Source: Deltaproteobacteria bacterium
Lineage (GTDB): Bacteria > Desulfobacterota > Deferrisomatia > Deferrisomatales > JACRMM01
DNA: 64,000 nucleotides
Direction of reading: 5' to 3'
NCBI GenBank assembly: GCA_016214985.1
Contig: JACRMM010000004.1
Span: 62,001 to 126,000, forward strand
In this document: piece by piece, positions 7,583-15,684 of the stretch
How positions within the stretch are numbered: the first letter of the stretch is position 1
How the letters are laid out: each line of letters begins with the position of its first letter
The notes under the pieces: generated by a model
What the model was told of the DNA's origin: nothing
The model's input: the letters and a program-made list of their open reading frames with translations, nothing else
Database searches by the model: none
Program-made: the position numbers and the translations under genes

Positions 7583-8839
7583 ATGGACGCTCTGCGGATC
7601 GAAGGCGGCTACCCCCTGCGCGGCACCGCCCACGTGAGCCCTGCCAAGAACGCGGTGCTCCCGCTCATGGCCGCGGCTCTCCTCGCGCCGGGTGAGAGCC
7701 GGCTCTCGCGGGTCCCCAACCTCGCGGACGTACGCACCCTCTCCAAGCTCCTCGGCCATCTGGGCGCTCGGATTGCGAGAGAGGGCTCGTCTCTTCGAAT
7801 CGATGCCGCTGACCCGGCGGGGCGCGAGGCCCCCTACGACCTCGTGAAGACCATGCGCGCGTCGGTCCTCGTGCTGGGTCCCCTGGTGGCGCGCTTCGGG
7901 CAGGCGAGGGTGAGCCTGCCGGGCGGCTGCGCGATCGGTGCGCGCCCCATCAACCTGCACCTGAAGGGGCTCGAGGCCATGGGGGCCGAGGTCCGGCTCG
8001 AGCACGGCTACGTGGATGTGAGGGCCGATCGGCTGCAGGGCGCGCGCCTCGTGCTCGACCTGGTGACCGTCACCGGCACCGAGAACCTCGTGATGGCGGC
8101 GGCCCTGGCCAAGGGCACCACGGTGATCGAGAACGCGGCCCGGGAGCCCGAGGTGGTGGACCTGATCGAGTGCCTCAACTCCATGGGGGCGAGGATCCAG
8201 GGCGCAGGCACCGCCTTTCTGGAGATCCAGGGCGTGGACGCCTTGCGCCCCTACGATTACGAGCCGATCCCCGACCGGATCGAGGCGGGGACGCTCCTCG
8301 TCGCCGCGGCCTTGTGCGGCGGCGAGCTCAAGGTCGAGGGCGCGCGGATCAACCACCTCGACGCCCTGGTGCAGAAGCTTCGCGAGGCGGGGGCCGAGGT
8401 CGAGGACGACGGGGGACGAGGTGCCTGGGCACGCGGCCGGCCGCCGGCGCGCAGCGTCGACGCGCGCACGAGCCCCTACCCGGGGTTCCCTACCGACATG
8501 CAGGCCCAATTCATGGCCCTGATGGCGCTCGGGCGCGGGCTCTCCGTGGTCACGGAGACGATCTTCGAGAACCGGTTCATGCACGTCTCCGAGCTCAACC
8601 GCATGGGGGCGGACATCCAGGCCGAGGGCGCGCGCGCCGTCGTGCGGGGAGTGCGCCGGCTGTCCGGGGCGCGGGTGATGGCCACCGATCTCCGAGCCAG
8701 CGCCGCCCTGGTCCTGGCGGGCCTCGCGGCCGAGGGTACGACCGTGGTCTCCCGCGTGTACCACCTCGACCGGGGCTACGAGTCCCTGGAGACCAAGCTC
8801 AACGGCGTGGGCGCGAAGATCGAGCGCATCAAGGAGTAG
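7583..8839 (+). CDS. murA: UDP-N-acetylglucosamine 1-carboxyvinyltransferase
   Basis: 418 residues, standard MurA length. It starts at [20 protein letters not shown] with [10 protein letters not shown] for substrate binding. The active-site loop is [16 protein letters not shown], with the catalytic cysteine at residue 116, so the enzyme should be of the fosfomycin-sensitive cysteine type. [12 protein letters not shown] and [13 protein letters not shown] complete the fold. It transfers enolpyruvate from PEP to UDP-GlcNAc, the first committed step of peptidoglycan synthesis. The upstream gap contains a small GGAACCT repeat (7549-7572), one of several repeat-filled gaps in this window. It lies between prmC and hisG. 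Confidence 0.98.
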   Translation: MDALRIEGGYPLRGTAHVSPAKNAVLPLMAAALLAPGESRLSRVPNLADVRTLSKLLGHLGARIAREGSSLRIDAADPAGREAPYDLVKTMRASVLVLGPLVARFGQARVSLPGGCAIGARPINLHLKGLEAMGAEVRLEHGYVDVRADRLQGARLVLDLVTVTGTENLVMAAALAKGTTVIENAAREPEVVDLIECLNSMGARIQGAGTAFLEIQGVDALRPYDYEPIPDRIEAGTLLVAAALCGGELKVEGARINHLDALVQKLREAGAEVEDDGGRGAWARGRPPARSVDARTSPYPGFPTDMQAQFMALMALGRGLSVVTETIFENRFMHVSELNRMGADIQAEGARAVVRGVRRLSGARVMATDLRASAALVLAGLAAEGTTVVSRVYHLDRGYESLETKLNGVGAKIERIKE

Positions 8840-8950
8840 TGCTCACGAGGCCGCGTTCCGCCGTTGGCCTGCTCTACCGAAACCTTGAGATTTGGCCCGG
8901 TGCGTCGTATTGTCCGCGGGCACGTACCGAGAACGTCCTACATCGAGAAC

Positions 8951-8983
8951 GGCTGACAGCGGATGGCTGACAGCTGACCGCTG
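8951..8983 (+). repeat. TGACAGC-type intergenic repeat ahead of hisG
   Basis: Three overlapping degenerate units of the form GGCTGACAGC / GCTGACCGC end seven bases before the hisG ATG. The same family lies next to the start codons at 1952 (minus) and 28719. Confidence 0.6.
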
Positions 8984-8990
8984 GGAGCTC

Positions 8991-9647
8991 ATGTCGGATC
9001 GCCGCCTCACGCTCGCCCTTCCCAAGGGCAGGATCCTCGAAGACACCCTTGCGCTCCTGAGCGAGTGCGGAGTGCCCTGCGCCGAGGTGCTCGACGATTC
9101 GCGCCGGCTCGTCTTCGACGTGCAGGGATATCGGTTCCTGGTCGTTCGGGCCCAGGACGTGGTGACCTACGTGGAGCACGGCGCGGCGGACCTGGGCGTG
9201 GTGGGCAAGGACGTCCTCCTGGAGCAGCGCCCTGAGGTGTACGAGCCTCTCGACCTGGGGTTCGGCTACTGCCGCCTGGCCGTGGCCCGGGCGAAGTCGG
9301 TGGACGGGGGTGCGGAGCCGGCCTCCTGGTCGACGCTGCGAGTGGCCACGAAGTACCCGCGGCTCGCCCTCGAGCACTTTCGGCGAAAGGGGATCCAGGT
9401 CGAGGTGATCAAGCTCTACGGCTCCATCGAGCTCGCTCCCCTCGTCGGCCTCGCCGACCGGATCGTGGACCTGGTGAGCTCGGGGGAGACGCTACGCCAG
9501 AACGGGCTCGTGGAGGTCGAGACGATCCTGGAGTCCACGTGCCGCCTGATCGTGAACCGGGCCGCCATGAAGACCCGGACCCGGCGCATCTCGGAGCTCA
9601 TCCGCGCGCTCCAGGGCCGCCTGGTCGAGAAGGGAACCGCCCGATGA
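8991..9647 (+). CDS. hisG: ATP phosphoribosyltransferase, short form
   Basis: 218 residues from ATG 8991. It begins with LTLALPKGRILEDTLALL and carries ESTCRLIVNRAAMKTR near the end, the PRPP-binding region of HisG. It joins PRPP and ATP in the first step of histidine synthesis. This is the short form, which lacks the C-terminal regulatory domain and normally works with the regulatory subunit HisZ; no hisZ is in this window. The start is fixed by homology; the frame is open for 33 more codons upstream through repeat sequence. Its TGA overlaps the hisD start. Confidence 0.96.
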   Translation: MSDRRLTLALPKGRILEDTLALLSECGVPCAEVLDDSRRLVFDVQGYRFLVVRAQDVVTYVEHGAADLGVVGKDVLLEQRPEVYEPLDLGFGYCRLAVARAKSVDGGAEPASWSTLRVATKYPRLALEHFRRKGIQVEVIKLYGSIELAPLVGLADRIVDLVSSGETLRQNGLVEVETILESTCRLIVNRAAMKTRTRRISELIRALQGRLVEKGTAR

Positions 9648-10963
9648 AGAGGATCTTTCGCTTCAGCCAGGACGGCTTCGCCGCCGAACTCGACCGGCTC
9701 GTGCGGCGGGGCGCCGCCGACAGCGCCTCCGTGGAGGGGACGGTGCGGGCCATCCTCGACGACGTGGCCGACCGGGGAGATGCGGCCCTGCTGGCCTACA
9801 CGGAGCGGTTCGACGGGCTGAACGTCCCGGCCGAGGCGCTTCGCGTGCCCGAGGAAGCTCTGGAGCGGGCCTGGCGCGAGATCCCGCCCCGAGACCAAGA
9901 GTGCCTGAACCTCGCGGCCCGCCGGATCCGTGCGTTTCACGAGCACCAGAAGACGCGGTCGTGGTTCGTGGAGGAGGAGGGCGTCGTGCTGGGGCAGCGC
10001 GTGACGCCGCTCGACTCCGTCGGGCTCTACGCCCCGGGAGGGACGGCCAGCTATCCCTCGAGCGTGCTCATGAATGCCCTTCCGGCGGTGGTCGCGGGCG
10101 TGGGCCGGGTGGTGCTCGTGAGCCCCACGCCCCGAGGCGAGGCCAACCCCCACGTGCTCGCCGCCGCGTGGGTCGCCGGCGTGCGGGAGGTGTACCGGAT
10201 CGGCGGGGCCCAGGCCGTCGGCGCGCTCGCCTACGGGACCCGCACGGTCCCCCGGGTCGACAAGATCGTGGGCCCCGGCAACATCTACGTCGCCACGGCC
10301 AAACGCCTCGTCTACGGCACGGTGGACATCGACATGGTCGCGGGACCGAGCGAGATCCTCGTCGTGGCCGACGGCTCCGGATCGCCGGAGCACGTGGCCG
10401 CGGATCTTTTGTCCCAGGCCGAACACGACGAGCTTGCCACGGCCGTTCTCGTCACGACCGACGAGGCCTTCGCCGAGGCGGCGGCGGAGGAGGTCGAGGA
10501 TCAGCTGGCTCGGCTGCCCCGGCAGGACACCGCTCGGCGCAGCTGGGAGGAGCGAGGGGGCATCCTGGTCGTCCAGGATCTCGCGGAAGCGTGCGCGATC
10601 GCGAATCGCTTTGCGCCGGAGCACCTGGAGCTGGCCGTGGAGCGGCCCTGGGACCTCCTGGGGTCCATCCGCCACGCCGGCGCGATCTTCCTCGGGCACC
10701 ACACGCCCGAGGCCCTGGGGGACTACGCGGCCGGCCCCAATCACGTGCTTCCGACCGCCGGGACGGCGCGGTTCTTCTCCCCGCTTGGGGTCGACGACTT
10801 CGTCAAGCGCACCAGTGTCGTCTCGTTCTCGGATGGGGCGATGCGTCGGCTTGCGCCGGACGTCGTCCACCTGGCGCGGCTCGAGGGCCTCGAGGCGCAC
10901 GCGAGGGCGGTAGAGCTCAGAGTCGGGGCCGGTGCGGCCCGAGGAAAGAGGGAGCGACGATGA
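9644..10963 (+). CDS. hisD: Histidinol dehydrogenase
   Basis: 439 residues. The ATG overlaps the hisG stop (ATGA). Visible family segments are TPLDSVGLYAPGGTASYPSS, then GPGNIYVATAKRLVYG, LLSQAEHDE with zinc-ligand Gln and His, and GPNHVLPTAGTARF. The enzyme oxidises L-histidinol to L-histidine in two NAD+-dependent steps with zinc. It ends in an ATGA overlap with hisB, so hisG, hisD and hisB are translationally coupled. Confidence 0.98.
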   Translation: MKRIFRFSQDGFAAELDRLVRRGAADSASVEGTVRAILDDVADRGDAALLAYTERFDGLNVPAEALRVPEEALERAWREIPPRDQECLNLAARRIRAFHEHQKTRSWFVEEEGVVLGQRVTPLDSVGLYAPGGTASYPSSVLMNALPAVVAGVGRVVLVSPTPRGEANPHVLAAAWVAGVREVYRIGGAQAVGALAYGTRTVPRVDKIVGPGNIYVATAKRLVYGTVDIDMVAGPSEILVVADGSGSPEHVAADLLSQAEHDELATAVLVTTDEAFAEAAAEEVEDQLARLPRQDTARRSWEERGGILVVQDLAEACAIANRFAPEHLELAVERPWDLLGSIRHAGAIFLGHHTPEALGDYAAGPNHVLPTAGTARFFSPLGVDDFVKRTSVVSFSDGAMRRLAPDVVHLARLEGLEAHARAVELRVGAGAARGKRERR

Positions 10964-11562
10964 AGAACGCGAAGCCGGGCCGCACAGCGGCCCTTGAGCG
11001 CAAGACCGCGGAGACCGAGGTGCGGGTCTCCCTGTCCCTGGACGGGTCGGGTCGCTGCGAGGTCGGCACCGGCGTTGGGTTCCTCGACCACATGCTCACC
11101 CACGTGGCGGTTCATGGCCTGTTCGACCTGTCGGTCGCCGCTCGGGGTGATCTGGACGTGGACAGTCACCACACCGTCGAAGACGTGGGCATCGCGCTCG
11201 GTCAGGTGCTCTCCACGGCCCTGGGAGAGCGCAAGGGGATCGCCCGCTTCGGCGAGGCGACCGCGCCCATGGACGAGGCCCTGGCCCAGGTGGTCGTGGA
11301 CCTCTCGGGCCGGCCCCACCTCACCTACGACGACGGCCTCTCGCCGGGGCGACTGGGGACCCTCGACATCGAGCTCGTGCGGGAGTTCTTCGAGGCCCTC
11401 GTGCGCAACGCCGGCCTCACGCTGCACGTGCGGGTGCTGGCGGGGCGAAACGCCCACCACGTGATCGAAGCGGTGTTCAAGGCCTTCGGCCGGTCGCTCG
11501 CCGCCGCCACGCGGCTCGACCCGCGGCGCAGCGGAGTGCCGTCGACCAAGGGAACCCTGTAG
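10960..11562 (+). CDS. hisB: Imidazoleglycerol-phosphate dehydratase
   Basis: 200 residues, monofunctional form without the histidinol phosphatase domain of enteric HisB. The manganese-binding motifs are present: FLDHMLTHVAVHGLFDL, DSHHTVEDVGIALG and NAHHVIEAVFKAFGR. It makes imidazole-acetol phosphate. It starts in the hisD stop codon and precedes hisH by about 20 bases. The histidinol-phosphate phosphatase and hisC are not in the window. Confidence 0.98.
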   Translation: MKNAKPGRTAALERKTAETEVRVSLSLDGSGRCEVGTGVGFLDHMLTHVAVHGLFDLSVAARGDLDVDSHHTVEDVGIALGQVLSTALGERKGIARFGEATAPMDEALAQVVVDLSGRPHLTYDDGLSPGRLGTLDIELVREFFEALVRNAGLTLHVRVLAGRNAHHVIEAVFKAFGRSLAAATRLDPRRSGVPSTKGTL

Positions 11563-11581
11563 GGCGGGAGAGGTGGGCGCC

Positions 11582-12235
11582 GTGGACGTCGTCGTCGTCG
11601 ACTATGGAATGGGCAACCTGCGCAGCGTGTCCAAGGCCCTGGAGGCGGTGGGCGCGCCGACGGTCGTGAGCCGGGACCCGGCCCGTGTGCGCGACGCCCG
11701 GGCCCTGGTGCTGCCCGGGGTGGGTGCCTTCGGGGACTGCATGGCGAACCTCGAGGCGTACCGGCTCCTGGACGCCGTGCGCGACGTCGCGCTCTCGGGC
11801 CGGCCCTTCCTGGGCATCTGCCTCGGCTACCAGCTCCTCTTCGACGAGGGCGAGGAGTTCGGCCGCCACCCCGGCCTGGGGGTCCTCAAGGGACGGGTCG
11901 TGCGGTTTCCCCACGACCTCGTGGACGGCGGCGTGCGGGCCAAGGTGCCGCACATGGGCTGGAACCGGATCCGGAAAGCGGCGCCGACCCCGGTGCTCGC
12001 CGAGGTCCCCGACGGCTCGCACTTCTACTTCGTCCACTCGTACTACCCGGTGCCCGAAGACCCGGACGTTGTGGCGACGACGACCGAGTACGGGTTTCCC
12101 TTCGCCTCCAGCGTCGCCCGGGGCAACCTCTTCGCCTGCCAATTCCACCCGGAGAAAAGCCAGAAGGTCGGGCTCGCGCTGCTCCGGGGGTTCTGGAAGA
12201 TGGCGAAGGGGGAGGCGGGGACGCCAAGACGCTAG
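11582..12235 (+). CDS. hisH: Imidazole glycerol phosphate synthase, glutamine amidotransferase subunit
   Basis: About 217 residues. It begins DVVVVDYGMGNLRSV, the nucleophile cysteine is in GICLGYQLLF, and the histidine and glutamate of the triad are in FACQFHPEKS. HisH makes ammonia from glutamine and passes it to HisF. I prefer the GTG at 11582, with AGGTGG five bases upstream, over the GTG at 11573, where GGGAG is only two bases away. The last residues (GEAGTPRR) and the stop codon are written in intergenic-repeat sequence (gacgc units), so the natural C-terminus may have been altered by repeat growth. hisF lies 11.7 kb downstream. Confidence 0.95.
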   Translation: MDVVVVDYGMGNLRSVSKALEAVGAPTVVSRDPARVRDARALVLPGVGAFGDCMANLEAYRLLDAVRDVALSGRPFLGICLGYQLLFDEGEEFGRHPGLGVLKGRVVRFPHDLVDGGVRAKVPHMGWNRIRKAAPTPVLAEVPDGSHFYFVHSYYPVPEDPDVVATTTEYGFPFASSVARGNLFACQFHPEKSQKVGLALLRGFWKMAKGEAGTPRR

Positions 12236-12300
12236 GACGCTGAGACGCAAGAACCAGGAACCAGGAACCAGGAACCAGGAACCAGGAACCAGGAACCGGG
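12218..12300 (+). repeat. GACGC-type repeat followed by an AACCAGG tandem array
   Basis: First come degenerate 8-base units (gacgccaa, gacgctag, gacgctga, gacgcaag) at about 12218-12251, overlapping the hisH stop. Then come six perfect copies of aaccagg (12252-12293) and a seventh with one change (12294-12300). The array fills the gap before hisA. The copy number of such an array can change by slippage. Confidence 0.85.
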
Positions 12301-12348
12301 AACTCGAAACTCGGAACGAACCACCAACCCCCAACAACGGACCCGCCC

Positions 12349-13080
12349 ATGATCGTCATCCCCGCTATCGATCTCAAGGCCGGCAAGTGCGTGCGGCTGA
12401 AGCAGGGCCGCATGGAGGACGCCACGGTCTACGGCGACGAGCCGGGGGCCATGGCGCGCCACTGGGAGAGCCAGGGCGCCCGGCGCCTGCACGTCGTGGA
12501 CCTGGACGGGGCGTTTGCCGGCCGGCCCGAGAATCTGGAGGCCATCCGGGCGATCCGAGCGGCGATCTCGATCCCCGTGGAGCTCGGCGGCGGCGTCCGG
12601 GACACGGCAACGGCCGAGCGGCTCCTGGGGGAGGGAATCGATTTCGTGATCCTCGGCACGGCGGCGCTGGAGGACCCGGGCTTGGTGGCGACGCTCTCGG
12701 CGCGCTACCCGGGGAGGATCCTGGTCGGGATCGACGCTCGCGGCGGGCTCGTGGCGGTGCGGGGGTGGGCCGAGGTGACCGCGGTGAAGGCCGTGGACCT
12801 GGCCCGAACGCTCTCCGACGCCGGAGCGGCCGGCTTCGTCTTCACCGACATCGAGAAGGACGGCATGCAGACCGGGGTGAGCCTCGAGGCCACGGCGGAG
12901 TTCGCGCGCGTCTCCCGGGTCCCGGTCATCGCCTCCGGCGGAGTCACCGACCTCGACGACATCCGGCGTCTGAAGCCCCTCGCGGCTCTGGGCGTGGCCG
13001 GCGTCATCACCGGGCGCGCGCTCTACGAGGGAACGCTGGATCTCGGCGAGGCACAGCGCGTGGCAGACGAGGGCGCCTGA
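12349..13080 (+). CDS. hisA: Phosphoribosylformimino-5-aminoimidazole carboxamide ribotide isomerase
   Basis: 243 residues, a TIM barrel. The first catalytic aspartate is in IPAIDLKAGKCVRL, HVVDLDGAF follows, phosphate-binding glycines are in ELGGGVRD, and the second aspartate region is FTDIEKDGMQTG. It isomerises ProFAR to PRFAR in histidine synthesis. It is separated from hisH by repeat sequence. In related genomes hisF follows at once, but here a minus-strand gene and a hydrogenase/signalling block intervene. Confidence 0.97.
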   Translation: MIVIPAIDLKAGKCVRLKQGRMEDATVYGDEPGAMARHWESQGARRLHVVDLDGAFAGRPENLEAIRAIRAAISIPVELGGGVRDTATAERLLGEGIDFVILGTAALEDPGLVATLSARYPGRILVGIDARGGLVAVRGWAEVTAVKAVDLARTLSDAGAAGFVFTDIEKDGMQTGVSLEATAEFARVSRVPVIASGGVTDLDDIRRLKPLAALGVAGVITGRALYEGTLDLGEAQRVADEGA

Positions 13081-13105
13081 CGGCGTGGCCGTCGGGCCGT
13101 CAGGC
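13075..13105. terminator. Perfect 10-bp inverted repeat between convergent genes
   Basis: GCCTGACGGC (13075-13084) and GCCGTCAGGC (13096-13105) form a perfect 10-bp stem with an 11-base loop. It spans the hisA stop codon and reaches the stop codon of the minus-strand DUF4388 gene. No T-run follows on either strand, so this is a candidate two-way terminator or mRNA-end stem, not a textbook one. Confidence 0.5.
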
Positions 13106-14068
13106 CCCCTTCACTCTCCCGGGGGCCGTGCCCTCGCGGCCCGAGCACGTGGCCACGGCCCGCTGGAGGGCCATCAGAAAGCCATCCAAGTGAAAATCCG
13201 CGTGGGGCCCTTCGAGGTCTGCGGCCGTCGGTTTTGCGACGAAGGCCACGGCGCCGGCGCCGCGGAGAGCCGCCTGCTGGTCCGGACCGGCCAGCCCGAA
13301 CGCGATGACCTTGCCGTCGGGAAATGCGGCATGGATCCTCCCCAACGCCCGCAGCCCGGTTTCGAATGAGGCCGGGGGGCCCACATCGACGAGGAACGCG
13401 CCGGGTGGGGACGCTGACGGGGTGTCCCCCAGAAAGGCGATCGCCTCCTCCGGCAGGCCGAACGCGCTGCCGCGGTATCCTTCCAAGCGCCACCGCGCGA
13501 GACAACGCCCCCGCAGATCCGCGTCCGACTCGATCAGGGCGATCGAAGGGAGCTCGGGGCTCGATCGCTCCTGCGCCAACCCCTCCTCGGCCAGCAGCCC
13601 GGCTCGAATGCCCACGCCCAGAATGAAGTCGGCCGGCTCCAGGCAGAACCGGTCGGCCACACGGGCGGCCTCGGTGAAGTGAAACTCGAAGGTGCCACCA
13701 GGCCAGGAGAACACGTCGAGGACGATCCGCTCGAACTGCCGGCGAAGCAGCCTCTCGACGTCGCCGGGCCCGATGTCGAACTCCTCGCACAAGATCGTGC
13801 CAAGGCGCCGCCCGCTCCCCTCTGCCGCCTGGCGTTGGAGCGCCGACTCCAGTTGCGTCTCCGTGAGCAGCCCTGCGCGGACCAGAAGGCTGCCGATGCC
13901 TTCGTGCGATCGGTTGGACTGGGCCCGGACGAGTTTGCCCCGGTCGAAGAACAGGCGCGCCTCCCGGTCGTCCGAGGTCACGACCAGCATGCCGGACTTC
14001 TTTCCTGAGCCTGTCATCTGCAGCAGATAGGCGATCTCGAGGTAGCTAAGGGATCCCTGGAGGGCCAT
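13100..14068 (-). CDS. DUF4388 (PATAN) protein with C-terminal receiver-like domain
   Basis: 322 residues. The N-terminus MALQGSLSYLEIAYLLQMT with FFDRGKLVRAQ is a DUF4388 domain (about residues 1-100), known from Desulfobacterota signalling proteins. A helical linker follows, with GTILCEEFDIGPGDVERLLRRQ. From about residue 180 there is a receiver-like domain: SIALIESDADL supplies acidic residues, an aspartate lies in AFLVDVGPP, and a lysine in AFVAKPT. So it may be a phosphorylatable regulator placed after, rather than before, the DUF4388. I took the second of two adjacent ATG codons. The gene is convergent with hisA and divergent from the hydrogenase operon. Its domain pattern links it to the receiver-DUF4388 gene at 20762, which has the reverse order. 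Confidence 0.8.
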   Translation of the reverse strand: MALQGSLSYLEIAYLLQMTGSGKKSGMLVVTSDDREARLFFDRGKLVRAQSNRSHEGIGSLLVRAGLLTETQLESALQRQAAEGSGRRLGTILCEEFDIGPGDVERLLRRQFERIVLDVFSWPGGTFEFHFTEAARVADRFCLEPADFILGVGIRAGLLAEEGLAQERSSPELPSIALIESDADLRGRCLARWRLEGYRGSAFGLPEEAIAFLGDTPSASPPGAFLVDVGPPASFETGLRALGRIHAAFPDGKVIAFGLAGPDQQAALRGAGAVAFVAKPTAADLEGPHADFHLDGFLMALQRAVATCSGREGTAPGRVKGA

Positions 14069-14133
14069 CATCGGTCTCCGGTCGAGTGGGGGTAACGCCT
14101 GTCGAACTATCGATCGACTTCATCGGCGCGGTC

Positions 14134-14158
14134 CTTGAGTGTGCACTGCGGTCTCAAG
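14134..14158. promoter_or_regulatory. Inverted repeat in the region upstream of the hydrogenase operon
   Basis: CTTGAG (14134-14139) and CTCAAG (14153-14158) form a spaced inverted repeat in the 188-base gap between the divergent DUF4388 gene and the hydrogenase operon. Such a layout suits a dimeric regulator. There is no clear -35/-10 pair, so this is a weak call. Confidence 0.3.
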
Positions 14159-14256
14159 TTACTGGACAGCGCGGCCGATACACCGCGAGACGGGTGGAAA
14201 CCTGCGTCGGAGTGTGGACCGACCCCGCCGCCGGAGGCGAGAAAAGGAGCGACGAA

Positions 14257-14745
14257 GTGGACGCACAGCTCGAGAAGGTTCACAAGCTCTCCTACTTCAT
14301 CGGCGCGTTGGCCCACGGTGCCGAGCAGAACCTCGGACGGGGGAGCATGTCCTTCGGGTTCCTCGCCGGCAAGAAGTTCGGCACCGAGGCCGTGGCGGGC
14401 GCAGAGAAGACCGACGACCCGGTTCGGGCTCTCCAGATCCTGCGAGATGCCCTGGAGCGAAAGGGAATCCTCTGGGAGTTCGAACCGTTCCTGGGCGAAC
14501 GGTCGAACCTCGTCGAGTTCGACGGCACCCAGTACCGCATGCGCCTGGCCTTCGGGGCCTGCATGGTCAGAAATGCTCTGTTTCGGTACGCCCACGAACA
14601 AAAGCAGCTGCTCTGCTACATGTCTCACGGTGTGTTCGCCGGCGCGATGGAAAAAGTGATGCCCAACACCCGCTGCAAGCTGGAGATCCTCCACGCGGGC
14701 CCCAACGGCTGCTTGAAGGAGATGATCTGGGAGGTCAAGCGATGA
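14257..14745 (+). CDS. V4R-like domain protein of the hydrogenase operon
   Basis: 162 residues, soluble, of unknown function. I chose GTG 14257 because AAAAGGAG lies eight bases upstream; the open frame extends further without similarity. The C-terminal half (RNALFRYAHEQKQLLCYMSH, then RCKLEILHAGPNGCLKE) has the helix-strand-GC layout of V4R domains, which bind small hydrophobic ligands or nitrogen rings. The same domain, aligning from SFGFLAGKKF to the end, forms the C-terminal half of the ferredoxin-like gene at 17076 (PVGLMAGRSL to GAQGCSYEV). It overlaps the hydrogenase small subunit (ATGA), so it is surely part of that operon. Its role is not known; it may be a partner or assembly protein for the hydrogenase. 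Confidence 0.6.
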   Translation: MDAQLEKVHKLSYFIGALAHGAEQNLGRGSMSFGFLAGKKFGTEAVAGAEKTDDPVRALQILRDALERKGILWEFEPFLGERSNLVEFDGTQYRMRLAFGACMVRNALFRYAHEQKQLLCYMSHGVFAGAMEKVMPNTRCKLEILHAGPNGCLKEMIWEVKR

Positions 14746-15665
14746 AGGCCAGGGTATCGACCGAATGGCTCTCCGGGTGCGCCGGCTGTCACGTGGCCGT
14801 CGTCGACCTGCACGAGAAGCTCCTCAACCTCGTCGAAGACGTGGAGTTTGTCCGGGCTCCGGTGCTGATGGACGAGAAGGGGTACCCCGAAGCCGACGTG
14901 GGCCTCGTCGAAGGAGCGGTGCGTAGCCATCATGACCGCGAGGCGCTGCTCCGCATGCGGGACAGCGTGAAGACCTTGGTGGCCTTCGGCAGTTGCGCCG
15001 TCTACGGGGGGCCCTCGGGCCTGGGATGGCTGCACGAGCGGGAAGCGGTGCTCGACCGGGCGTACCGCCGGGGGCCCACCAACGCGGGGGGACAGCTTCC
15101 CGACGCCGACGCGGTCCCGCTCGAGGACAGCGTCGTGCCCATCGACGAGATCGTTCCCGTGGACTTCTACTTGCCGGGGTGTCCGCCACACCCTTACTAC
15201 ATCGCCGCGGGTCTGCGCACCCTGCTCGGTGCCTCGGCGCCCCCGCTCACGGCTGCGACGGTGTGCTCCGACTGCACCCGCAAGATGCGTAAACGGCCCG
15301 GGCAGCTCTTGCAGAAGGGAGCCGTCACCGCCGACGACCCCGAGTCCTGCTTCCTCAGCCAAGGGGTGGTCTGCCTCGGGTCGGTCACCTTGAACCGGTG
15401 CCTGGCTCCCTGTCCCCAGAAGGGTGCCATCTGCACCGGTTGCGCCGGCCCTTCGATGGACGTTCTCGCCGAGCCGCACCTCGACATGCGGGGACTCGTG
15501 GCCAAGCGGATGAACCTCTTGTGCGGAATCGATCCCAAAGACGTGAAGGCCTACTTCGAGCGAGACGCCAAGACCTTCTATGCGTATGCCGTCGCGTCTC
15601 CGGTGATCTACCGCAAGCCCACGGTGGAGATGTTGGAGTGGACTGCCGCCGGCCAGAGCGCCTGA
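14742..15665 (+). CDS. [NiFe] hydrogenase small subunit, group 3-like
   Basis: 307 residues, without a Tat signal peptide or membrane anchor, so cytoplasmic. The proximal-cluster cysteines are in TEWLSGCAGCH, AFGSCAVYGG and YLPGCPPHP. A second set of cysteines (VCSDCTRK, then NRCLAPCPQKGAICTGC) should hold one or two more iron-sulfur clusters. This matches soluble group 3 small subunits (Mvh/Hox type). It carries electrons between the NiFe site of the large subunit and a partner. It starts in the stop codon of the V4R-like gene and is followed after 19 bases by the large subunit. Confidence 0.92.
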   Translation: MKARVSTEWLSGCAGCHVAVVDLHEKLLNLVEDVEFVRAPVLMDEKGYPEADVGLVEGAVRSHHDREALLRMRDSVKTLVAFGSCAVYGGPSGLGWLHEREAVLDRAYRRGPTNAGGQLPDADAVPLEDSVVPIDEIVPVDFYLPGCPPHPYYIAAGLRTLLGASAPPLTAATVCSDCTRKMRKRPGQLLQKGAVTADDPESCFLSQGVVCLGSVTLNRCLAPCPQKGAICTGCAGPSMDVLAEPHLDMRGLVAKRMNLLCGIDPKDVKAYFERDAKTFYAYAVASPVIYRKPTVEMLEWTAAGQSA

Positions 15666-15684
15666 GCCCAGCGAGGAGACGAGA

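Noticed and set aside
4390..7584. 1064-codon open frame on the minus strand
   Set aside because: It lies antisense to rpmE, thyX, prfA and prmC, which are certain genes. In high-GC DNA such frames stay open by chance, and its composition (Arg/Gly/Pro-rich) shows no domain.
6626..8839. 737-codon plus-strand frame that includes murA
   Set aside because: Only the part from 7583 is MurA. The rest overlaps prmC in another frame and is Arg/Ser-rich shadow sequence.
12252..12300. AACCAGG array as a CRISPR
   Set aside because: Units are 7 bases, contiguous and without spacers; there are no cas genes nearby.
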